A stretch of 64,000 bases of DNA from Sphingobacterium bambusae (GTDB lineage Bacteria; Bacteroidota; Bacteroidia; Sphingobacteriales; Sphingobacteriaceae): positions 4,402,001 to 4,466,000 of the forward strand of contig NZ_CP138332.1 in assembly GCF_033955345.1 (NCBI RefSeq), written 5' to 3'. A model generated the notes under the pieces. The model did not search any database. It saw nothing but the letters and a program-made list of their open reading frames with translations, and was not told the DNA's origin. The position numbers were made by a program, and so were the translations under genes. Positions 8,635 to 14,976 of this stretch are shown here, piece after piece; position 1 is the first letter of the stretch; each line of letters opens with the position of its first letter.

Positions 8635-9663
8635 ATGCCTGGGATTATGCGAACGTACACCATATTTTCATATGCGATCTTAATGGCCACGGCACTTCAC
8701 ATTGCCGGTGGAGATATCGATATTGGGGAACAGCTCATTAAATTTCCGTTTTGGCTGGGCCTGATTAGCAGCACGGGCATCTGCATGCTCTATGCGATGT
8801 GGATATCCTATTGCAAGAAATGGATCATAGGCGATGGGCAACAGCAGAAAACAACGCGTATCCACCGATGGCGACGCTTTCGTTACCTTGCTGTGGCGCT
8901 GCTGCCAAGCCTCTCGCTGCACCTCACGGTGCTACTCTTGATATGCATCCCCATGGAAGATAGCAGGGAGATATTTATACGCTACCTGCTCAATATGCCT
9001 GCCGTGCTGGTGATGGCTTTCTTTTATGCACTGGCCTTGCTGCATAGCGATCTTTTTATGCTGTGGCCCAATAGCGTGCGGAGCTGGTCAATAGCACAGA
9101 CCTTGCCCAGCTTTAATGCGCAGGTGCAGACGGGCAATAGTTCAATAGCCGAAGTACAAGCTAGCCCTGCGCCAGAAAAGGATGAAACGGATCGCGCCTG
9201 CTTTGACAACGACAGCTACCCGGAAACGCTATACTATATCTTGGCAAAAAATGGGGGCACCATGCTGAAGATGAAGGGCATGTCGGTGCGTTTTTTTGAT
9301 ATTGTGCTGCTATACTCATCTGCCAAGACGCGTTTTGTGATTCTGCGCGACGGCGAGATGCTGGGCGCAGAGAGTGTGATGACGAAGCTGCGCAAAATAG
9401 GGCTTGCCCCTTGGATGCTCAAGATCTCCGCAAATTACTATGTCAATATGCTGCTGGTGCAATATCCTACAGTTGTGCAAAGGCGGTGCATATTACTGCA
9501 GCCCGATGTAATGGCCTCCATGCAGCCTAAATATAACATAGCATCGCTGCGCAAGGCGCTCCGTATTGGCCGTGGTATGAACCCCTTATTAATACCTGAT
9601 TTTTTGGCAAGCGTAAAAGCCTTAGACCATAAAGGTTGGAATACGTTTATCCCCTTGGACTAA
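8635..9663 (+). CDS. Membrane-anchored LytTR-type DNA-binding protein
   Basis: The protein has 342 residues. The N-terminal half has four hydrophobic segments (about residues 8-24, 37-58, 85-106 and 118-137), with Arg/Lys-rich text between the second and third. After a polar linker, residues about 205-320 resemble a LytTR domain: RFVILRDGEMLGAESVMTKL, then LKISANYYVNMLLVQ, matching the family pattern of a recognition segment followed by R/K-I-x-x-x-Y-x-V-N. LytTR proteins are transcription factors, and membrane-tethered ones occur in Bacteroidota. No response-regulator receiver is present. The target genes are unknown; paired direct repeats lie upstream. The match is recognisable but diverged. 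Confidence 0.65.
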   Translation: MPGIMRTYTIFSYAILMATALHIAGGDIDIGEQLIKFPFWLGLISSTGICMLYAMWISYCKKWIIGDGQQQKTTRIHRWRRFRYLAVALLPSLSLHLTVLLLICIPMEDSREIFIRYLLNMPAVLVMAFFYALALLHSDLFMLWPNSVRSWSIAQTLPSFNAQVQTGNSSIAEVQASPAPEKDETDRACFDNDSYPETLYYILAKNGGTMLKMKGMSVRFFDIVLLYSSAKTRFVILRDGEMLGAESVMTKLRKIGLAPWMLKISANYYVNMLLVQYPTVVQRRCILLQPDVMASMQPKYNIASLRKALRIGRGMNPLLIPDFLASVKALDHKGWNTFIPLD

Positions 9664-9755
9664 GCACAGAAATCCTTTTTTTGTAACCCTACAACAGGAC
9701 AGGAGGCACTGGCCCTCCCACAGTCGGACGTTCAGCTGTTGTGCTAATCCCACAC

Positions 9756-10040
9756 ATGATGGATAACCAAATATATGAAGCAATAAAATTGCTTCGCGAA
9801 ATCAGAGATGCATTGATGAATATCATCGACCAATATGCCAATACTACATCATTGCCGCTCAAAAGACGCATCTACAGTAAACAGCAAGTGCTCGAGATGT
9901 TGAACATGACAGAAATTACCTACCGCCGTAATCTTAAAAAAGGATTACTGAAACCCATCCGTATCGCCGGTATCGACCTGTATTTTGAGGAAGACCTAAT
10001 CGCGGCCATGAACGAGAGCCGGCGTAAAGGCAAGCTGTAG
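9756..10040 (+). CDS. Small helix-turn-helix (MerR/excisionase-like) protein
   Basis: About 94 residues from the ATG at 9756; a GTG at 9741 is possible. An N-terminal helix with hydrophobic heptads (IYEAIKLLREIRDALMNIID) probably mediates dimerisation. The C-terminal half reads RRIYSKQQVLEMLNMTEITY, then RRNLKKGLLKPIRIAGIDLY, the helix-turn-helix pattern of MerR/excisionase-like proteins widespread in Bacteroidota genomes and integrative elements. It is followed by a terminator-like hairpin, then a repeat tract, then the Fn3/DUF5675 pair. The role is probably DNA binding; the target is unknown. Confidence 0.75.
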   Translation: MMDNQIYEAIKLLREIRDALMNIIDQYANTTSLPLKRRIYSKQQVLEMLNMTEITYRRNLKKGLLKPIRIAGIDLYFEEDLIAAMNESRRKGKL

Positions 10041-10050
10041 CAACGCACAT

Positions 10051-10103
10051 CGATCAGCCTAAACCTAACCTGAACTTCCCCTAAAGCTAGCTGATCGCTT
10101 TTT
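10051..10103 (+). terminator. Terminator of the small HTH gene
   Basis: CGATCAGC (10051-10058) pairs with GCTGATCG (10090-10097), followed directly by CTTTTT. The loop is long (31 bases), so efficiency is uncertain. Confidence 0.5.
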
Positions 10104-10139
10104 GCTGCCTCTTATTTTTCGCTTACCTTGCCTATCAGC

Positions 10140-10515
10140 GTCCCTTTGACGAGCATCAACACCATGAAGACAGAGAAGATGTAGACGCTTTCACACAACA
10201 ACATGAACCTGATGATTGCTTAGTTAATCTCTTTACGTGAAGATGTGGTGTTGATGGATGTTTTGTTTAACCAAGCAGGCAACAACATGAATCGGATGCT
10301 TGCTTGTTTGCTGTTGATGGGTATCAACGTGGATCTGATGTGTGCTTGTGTCAACGTTTCACTTGACAATGTCGACTTGAGGGATGTTTGGTTGAAGCAA
10401 GCAGGTGAAGGATTGAACCTGATGAGCATCAACGTCGTGCAGTTACATGACGAAGTGAACCTGATGCTTGAAAAGGATAAGTTGATGCTCGTCAACATCA
10501 ACTTGATGGATGAAG
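10140..10515 (+). repeat. Degenerate repeat tract (AACxTGATG / GAGCATCAAC units)
   Basis: The stretch is built from irregular, diverged copies of a few short words: GACGAGCATCAACACC, ACATGAACCTGATGATTGCT, ACATGAATCGGATGCTTGCT, GTGGATCTGATGTGTGCT, TTGAACCTGATGAGCATCAA, GTGAACCTGATGCTTG and AACATCAACTTGATGGATG. It stays open in one frame on each strand. The predicted products are only repeats of the DNA words, so I regard it as repeat DNA rather than a gene. Confidence 0.5.
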
Positions 10516-10540
10516 ATGGGGGCTATTTAGTAGCCATTTT

Positions 10541-10600
10541 GATCAAATCCGATCAAATCCGATCAAATCCGATCAATTTCGATCAAATCCGATCATTTTT
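10541..10600 (+). repeat. Six tandem 10-bp units, GATCAAATCC
   Basis: Bases 10541-10600 are six in-phase decamers: GATCAAATCC three times, GATCAATTTC, GATCAAATCC and GATCATTTTT. A small hairpin GGCTA/TAGCC (10521-10535) precedes them. The period is close to one helical turn, so every GATC faces the same side of the DNA. Confidence 0.9.
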
Positions 10601-10730
10601 TCATTCGGTAGCCTGCCTCTCCTTATGTTTGTTTTGTCGCTGAACGGAATGGCGGATCTTCTCGATCGGGGAAGGAGCTCCCTCCGAAGGATTAGATACC
10701 TTGCTTTTTCGATTTCCAGCGACAGCTATA

Positions 10731-11357
10731 ATGATGGCTATTTTTTATAAAGCGCTCGTCGGATTTACACGACTGAAAGACGATGAGCTCATGGTATTGG
10801 CGAGCACGGTTCTCGGTGCCATGACAGACAATGCAAATTTTGCAACACCCTCACCAACGCTTCAGGAGGTGCAGGAAGTGGCGGATGAATTCGCCAACAA
10901 CTTGGCGGCAGCACGCCGCCGAGGAGCGCCCTCGGACACGGCGCTGAAAAATGAAACGCGGGTAGTACTGGAGGCGATCCTGCAGAAACTGGGCAACTAC
11001 GTCAACAGCGAGAGCGAGGGCAGGCTCTCCAAATTGCTGAGCTCGGGATTCTCCACTAATGGCCCTTCCTCGACAATCTATGTGCCTACAAAGGTCGAGG
11101 CAGTGCGCCTAGGCGACGGACGACAGTCGGGACAGATGCGATTGGACTTTGCTCCGCAAAGGGTCGCTTTGCTCTACGAATACCAGTTTCGGACGGTCGG
11201 CGACCCCGAATGGAGCGAGCGTTTCACCACTACGAGCTCCCGCGGCAATATCATTGCGCCCGTGCCTGCCGCACAGTTTTGCGAAGCCCGCGTGCGCGGT
11301 ATTAATTCCCGCGGTGTAGGCGACTGGAGTGATATCGCCAGCATCCTGGTGCGTTAA
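10731..11357 (+). CDS. Fibronectin type III domain protein
   Basis: About 209 residues from the ATG at 10731; an upstream TTG at 10701 is less likely. The N-terminal half is helical (FTRLKDDELMVLASTVLGAM; then TLQEVQEVADEFANNLAAAR) with no signal peptide. The C-terminal 90 residues form a fibronectin type III-like fold ending in CEARVRGINSRGVGDWSD, the usual last strands of that domain. Proteins of this type recur in Bacteroidota next to DUF5675 genes, as here (84 bases downstream). Such pairs look like part of a phage-derived or surface structure, but the function is not established. A hairpin separates the two genes. Confidence 0.7.
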   Translation: MMAIFYKALVGFTRLKDDELMVLASTVLGAMTDNANFATPSPTLQEVQEVADEFANNLAAARRRGAPSDTALKNETRVVLEAILQKLGNYVNSESEGRLSKLLSSGFSTNGPSSTIYVPTKVEAVRLGDGRQSGQMRLDFAPQRVALLYEYQFRTVGDPEWSERFTTTSSRGNIIAPVPAAQFCEARVRGINSRGVGDWSDIASILVR

Positions 11358-11383
11358 CCAACAGTGCGTCGCTATGGCGTACA

Positions 11384-11403
11384 GCCGAGCCCTCGGGCTC
11401 GGC
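11384..11403 (+). other. Intercistronic hairpin
   Basis: GCCGAGCCC (11384-11392) and GGGCTCGGC (11395-11403) form a perfect 9-bp stem with a two-base loop between the Fn3 and DUF5675 genes. No T-run follows, so it may stabilise or partly terminate the upstream message. Confidence 0.6.
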
Positions 11404-11441
11404 ATCTTGATCGCCCTTCGTGGGCACTAAACACATGTAAC

Positions 11442-11858
11442 ATGAAAAAGCAAACGATCTTGCTGCTCCAACGGACATATGGAGCACAGGGAACTAATGG
11501 GCGTATAACGTATGATGGGCAGCATATCTGCTATACGATAGAGCTGCCCGACCGGAACAATATCAGACGCCTGAGCTGCATCCCCGAGGGACGCTATAAA
11601 CTCGAAAAACGCCGCTACACTAAGCATGGCGAACAAATCGGTATCCCTCATGTGCTGGGACGCGAAGCAATACTGATCCATGCCGCCAACCATGCCTTGA
11701 ACGAGCTGATGGGCTGCATCGCTCCGGTCACCACGCTTACCGGCGAAGGCCGCGGAATAGGCAGCCGCACGGCACTGGCGGGGCTCAAGGAGCTCGTATA
11801 CCACCTGTGGAATACCGACAAAGAGGTGTTTCTGCTAATCAAGCGTGAAGGGAGGTAA
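11442..11858 (+). CDS. DUF5675 family protein
   Basis: 138 residues from the ATG at 11442; the frame extends upstream to a GTG at 11364 through the hairpin, which is unlikely to be coding. The sequence shows LLLQRTYGAQGTNGRI, CYTIELPDRNN, CIPEGRYKLEKR and an ILIHAANHALNELMGCIAP segment. This pattern fits DUF5675: conserved E-L-P, the I-P-E-G-x-Y turn, and H-x-x-N/C residues reminiscent of L,D-transpeptidase or peptidase-like folds. The family is often found near phage or tail-like genes in Bacteroidota. The biochemical role is unknown. It closes the small Fn3/DUF5675 unit at a strong terminator. Confidence 0.75.
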   Translation: MKKQTILLLQRTYGAQGTNGRITYDGQHICYTIELPDRNNIRRLSCIPEGRYKLEKRRYTKHGEQIGIPHVLGREAILIHAANHALNELMGCIAPVTTLTGEGRGIGSRTALAGLKELVYHLWNTDKEVFLLIKREGR

Positions 11859-11877
11859 CTTATCTAAAGTTGCTGCG

Positions 11878-11917
11878 GCAATTAGAGGGCATATTGATGT
11901 CCCTCTAATTGCTTTTT
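11878..11917. terminator. Strong terminator shared by convergent genes
   Basis: GCAATTAGAGGG (11878-11889) pairs over 12 bp with CCCTCTAATTGC (11901-11912), followed on the plus strand by TTTTT. The left arm contains the stop codon and last codons of the minus-strand DUF1990 gene. Confidence 0.85.
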
Positions 11918-12466
11918 CATATTTTTAAGAGCCTGCCGAGTGCAAAAGGCTTGGTAGGGGGTTGAAAAAATAGGGTTTACCAGTTTGGCCAATACATGTT
12001 GTGGCTTAGAAAAGGTATGTACCTTGAAAAAAATCCTACCATCCTGAGATTCCTCTATGGTAAAGGTTGATAAACCTCGTTCAACATGTCCTTCCAGTGT
12101 TTCATATGAAAATCCTAATCTATTTGATTCATTAATGATGTTATTAACACGAACGCCCATTATCATTTTTTGTGAAAACGATCTGTAAGGAGGGAGGTAG
12201 ACTTGTTGTACGATGGTGTCGCCCACGCGCATACTTCTTTGCTCACTTTTCCATTGGCATAAACTAGTCATTATATCAACAGGGAAGATATCATAGTTAA
12301 AAAGAAAGTTGCTAGAAAGCGCTGTTAGTGTTTTCTTTGTGAAGATTTCAATCGTGCTAGTTCTTTCTATTAAACTACTTTGGTTGTATGTGGTTATACC
12401 ATGTTGCTTTAAACAATCTAAATGCTCCTCGAACCTGCTCTTTTGATCTCTAAAGTAAATTTTCAT
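11882..12466 (-). CDS. DUF1990 family protein
   Basis: About 195 residues from the ATG at 12466 (MKIYFRDQKS). The same frame opens earlier at 12574 with a hydrophobic stretch, so the start is uncertain. The C-terminal half carries the DUF1990 pattern: RSMRVGDTIVQQ, GFSYETLEGHVERGLSTFTI, then FKVHTFSKPQHVLAKLVNPI, ending in a basic helix. DUF1990 proteins are mostly seen in actinobacteria, plants and some other groups, with no proven function. The gene is A/T-rich compared with its neighbours and stands alone on the minus strand, which suggests acquisition by transfer. Confidence 0.7.
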   Translation of the reverse strand: MKIYFRDQKSRFEEHLDCLKQHGITTYNQSSLIERTSTIEIFTKKTLTALSSNFLFNYDIFPVDIMTSLCQWKSEQRSMRVGDTIVQQVYLPPYRSFSQKMIMGVRVNNIINESNRLGFSYETLEGHVERGLSTFTIEESQDGRIFFKVHTFSKPQHVLAKLVNPIFSTPYQAFCTRQALKNMKKQLEGHQYAL

Positions 12467-12614
12467 CACAACTATTTCTTCGTTAGTGCTAGCCCTTGGT
12501 TCATGCGCAATAATCTGTATAGTATCATCGCCCGTTATCACAAAAATAAAGAAATAAAGTGCATAAAAAATCATGTAACGTATAAATTAGCCTTAAAGAT
12601 TACCGCTATCACAC

Positions 12615-13356
12615 ATCACTTTGTCACTATATCACCTTATCACTATCCCCCTTCAATCCCTTCCGCCGTTCGCCACGGCAGGGCAGCACTTTTGAAGGCC
12701 AAAAGTACTCAAAAGCCTTTGTCTCCTTCAGGTGCTCTCTCGCGCAAGTCCGGCCCACACAAAGCAACATGTTTGGCAAAGCTGAAATAACGTCGAAATC
12801 GCTTTGGATGCGATTCCGACATAATTTCTAGGCTTTGTCCATCCCTCGATTCCCCAAACATGTTCTTTGCTTCCCAGCACTTGGAAGGAGACTGGAAGAG
12901 TTCCGTTTAACGGTAGCCGTATGATGTAGCTTTTCGATCGCTGGGAAATGGTATTGGGTAGTGCGTATTGAGTAATGCGATAAGGGTAGTGCTAAATTTT
13001 AAGATCACCGCTATCAGCTGGTCACTTCTTCACTTTGTCACCTTATCACAAAGTATCAAACTTTACAATTACCGCACCTGCCTAATATTAACACGAACGT
13101 CGCCTTATTTTTGTTGCGTCTGTAGAAACTTGCCTCTGCACTACCCACAAGGATGCAACAAAAATTCGCGACAGGGTTTTGCTTACTTTTGCCCCACAAA
13201 AGTAAGGCCCATGTCCCGGGCTTAGGGACGAACCGGTCCCAGTATGGGACAAAAGTGTATCGCTGCGGCATAGCCGTAAACCTTTGCCCTACAAAAGTAA
13301 GGCCCCTGTCCCGGGCTTAGGGACGAACCGGTCCCAGTATGGGACAAAATTGTATT
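12615..13356 (+). repeat. Modular palindromic repeat, copy A
   Basis: This is the first full copy of the intergenic repeat family, filling the gap between the DUF1990 and Rpn genes. It has four TCAC octamers in phase (12615-12646), then the segment with cgccgttcgccacggcagggcagcac split by a small hairpin (about 12658-12720), then the long hairpin module (about 12721-12893; central arms 12783-12801 with a seven-base TTTGGAT loop). A gcgtattgag..gcgataaggg segment follows (12960-12990), more octamers, and the TTTTTGTTGC/GCAACAAAAA double-hairpin module (about 13070-13255). The tail of the last module is duplicated at about 13281-13356. Confidence 0.85.
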
Positions 13357-13474
13357 GCGACAGTGATAAAGGGTCGCGATAGATCTAGAGATTACCACTA
13401 CCAATCATCACTTTTTTAATCAAACTTAAACGTTTTTAACCGTTTAACAACCGACTACTCCCAAAGAACCTCCT

Positions 13475-13482
13475 TAACTTTG
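13475..13482 (+). promoter_or_regulatory. Promoter -7 element of the Rpn-family gene
   Basis: TAACTTTG matches the Bacteroidota consensus TAnnTTTG exactly and lies 25 bases before the ATG at 13508. Confidence 0.6.
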
Positions 13483-13507
13483 CTTTTGAAACCAAATATA
13501 AATAACG

Positions 13508-14506
13508 ATGCATGCTCCTAAGTTCATTGATTTGACGACGGATTTTGGCTTTAAGCGAATCTTTGGATCGGAGACGAACAAGGAATTTCTAAAGTCCTTT
13601 TTGAACGAGCTGTTCCACGGGCGTAAGCATGTCGCTGACTTCCACTACGGGAAGAACGAATATGTGGGTGACGCCGAAGAGATAGGCACAGTGATCTTCG
13701 ACCTCGTGTGCACGACGGACAGCGGGGAAACGTTTTTGATCGAGGTGCAGCGAAGCACACAGCGAAACCTGAAGCGTCGGATGTTATATTATGGGAGCAA
13801 GCTGATTGCCGATATGGCGCCCAAAGGTAATCGCTTTGGCTGGAACTATGCAATCAGCGAAGTGTATATAATTGTGCTGTTAGATGGATTCCCGATGCCC
13901 GATCACGACAGTGACGGACGATATATGCACGAAATCGGTCTCTGCGACATACATACGGGAAAAGTTTTCTATAAACAATTGGGATATACTTACATAGAAT
14001 TAGTTAAATTTGATAAGGAAGAGGTTGAATTACAGACGGATCTCGATCGGTGGCTTTATGTGCTGAAGAACATGTCTAAGCTGAAGAAGCTATCGGTCTA
14101 TCTACGGAAGCCTATATTCGAGCGGCTGTTTGATATTGCTGCCTACACACAGTTAAATAAGGAGGAACGAAATATGTATGATGTAAGTTTAAAACGCAAA
14201 TGGGATGCCTTCTCCATCCGAGAAACCCAAGAGCTGGATCTAGCAGATGCAATTGAGAACGGCTTGAAGCAGGGCTTAGAGAGAGGTCTAGAGCAAGGTC
14301 TAGAGCAAGGTTTGGAAAAAGGGTTAGAACAAGGTTTGGAAAAAGGTCTAGAACAAGGTCTGGAAAAAGGATTAGAAAAAGGACTAGAAGAGGGAGAACG
14401 CCGGAAGGCCGCTGCGATAGCTTTGCAACTCAAGAAAATGGGCCTTTCTGTCATCGATATTGCTGAGGGAACAGGCCTTCCGGTTGCTGAGATTGAAGCG
14501 CTGTGA
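13508..14506 (+). CDS. Rpn/PD-(D/E)XK nuclease-family protein
   Basis: The protein has 332 residues. The N terminus FIDLTTDFGFKRIFGSETNK and the core VIFDLVCTTDSGETFLIEVQ are the signature of the Rpn/PDDEXK_2 family, with the D and E-V-Q catalytic positions intact near residues 70-85. Family members include recombination-promoting nucleases and are usually annotated as putative transposases, although transposition is not shown for most. The C terminus has about ten repeats of a tetrapeptide (GLEQ/GLEK; DNA period 12 bases at about 14276-14395), a variable coiled stretch common in these proteins, followed by a short helix-turn-helix-like end (MGLSVIDIAEGTGLPVAEIE). It sits between copies of the palindromic repeat, but no terminal inverted repeats tie it to them. 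Confidence 0.88.
   Translation: MHAPKFIDLTTDFGFKRIFGSETNKEFLKSFLNELFHGRKHVADFHYGKNEYVGDAEEIGTVIFDLVCTTDSGETFLIEVQRSTQRNLKRRMLYYGSKLIADMAPKGNRFGWNYAISEVYIIVLLDGFPMPDHDSDGRYMHEIGLCDIHTGKVFYKQLGYTYIELVKFDKEEVELQTDLDRWLYVLKNMSKLKKLSVYLRKPIFERLFDIAAYTQLNKEERNMYDVSLKRKWDAFSIRETQELDLADAIENGLKQGLERGLEQGLEQGLEKGLEQGLEKGLEQGLEKGLEKGLEEGERRKAAAIALQLKKMGLSVIDIAEGTGLPVAEIEAL
14276..14395 (+). repeat. 12-bp tandem repeat inside the Rpn gene
   Basis: About ten units of the type GGTCTAGAACAA or GGTTTGGAAAAA encode the G-L-E-Q/K tetrapeptides. The number of units is likely to vary between strains through replication slippage. Confidence 0.85.
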
Positions 14507-14514
14507 AATAGTAC

Positions 14515-14976
14515 TGCGTAATGAGTAGTGCGTAATGCGATAAGTAAGCGGTAAATCCTTAAGTTATCGCTGTGATCTTCGTAACTATGTCACTTTGTAA
14601 CCTCGTCACTTTCCAAAAAGCGATCGAGCAGCCATATTCAAAAAATACCGATCAACGGAGCTTTTTCGTTTCATCAAGCGATGGAGAGAGCGGGATGATG
14701 CCGTGGCCTAGTGGGTAGGGAAGGCATTAGATTATATACCAAAATCCAATAAAAAGGGATTTTGGGATGTCATCTTCGCCTGGCAGGCAGTGAACCGCTG
14801 TGGGCTGGACGGTGGGTAAGATCGCATGGATGAAACAAAGATTTTTTGCATACTTTTTTATCTTGAAAAAAGTATGGCCCCTGTCCCGGGCTTAGGGACA
14901 AGAAAGTATAGAGTATTGCGTATAGCGTAGTGCGATAAGAGAAGCGGTGAATCTTAAGATAACCGCTATCAGCTCA
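14515..14976 (+). repeat. Modular palindromic repeat, fragmentary copy G
   Basis: Bases 14515-14615 hold the gtaatgcgataag/agcggtaaat segment and TCAC octamers, directly after the Rpn stop. Bases 14620-14860 are unrelated to the family, apart from a 9-bp hairpin (CCAAAATCC at 14739-14747 with GGATTTTGG at 14757-14765). Bases 14850-14905 hold another hairpin (CATACTTTTTT against AAAAAAGTATG) joined to the gtcccgggcttagggac tail of the last module. Bases 14910-14976 repeat the gcgataag/agcggtgaat segment and octamers, running into the 3' end of the next gene. Confidence 0.7.

Noticed and set aside
10245..10643. 132-codon open frame over the repeat tract, plus a 93-codon frame on the other strand
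   Set aside because: Both products only mirror the DNA repeat words; openness follows from lack of stops in the repeat unit.
12968..13404. Short frames recurring in several repeat copies (for example text like KFATGFCLLLP)
   Set aside because: They occur because the repeat itself recurs; frames are short, shift between copies and lack starts with leaders.
13508..14506. Complete insertion sequence around the Rpn-family gene
   Set aside because: No terminal inverted repeats or target duplications were found, and flanking palindromic repeats occur independently elsewhere.
14640..14860. Remnant of a coding gene between repeat fragments
   Set aside because: One frame gives about 30 plausible residues, but stops on both sides and a hairpin inside make chance the simpler explanation.
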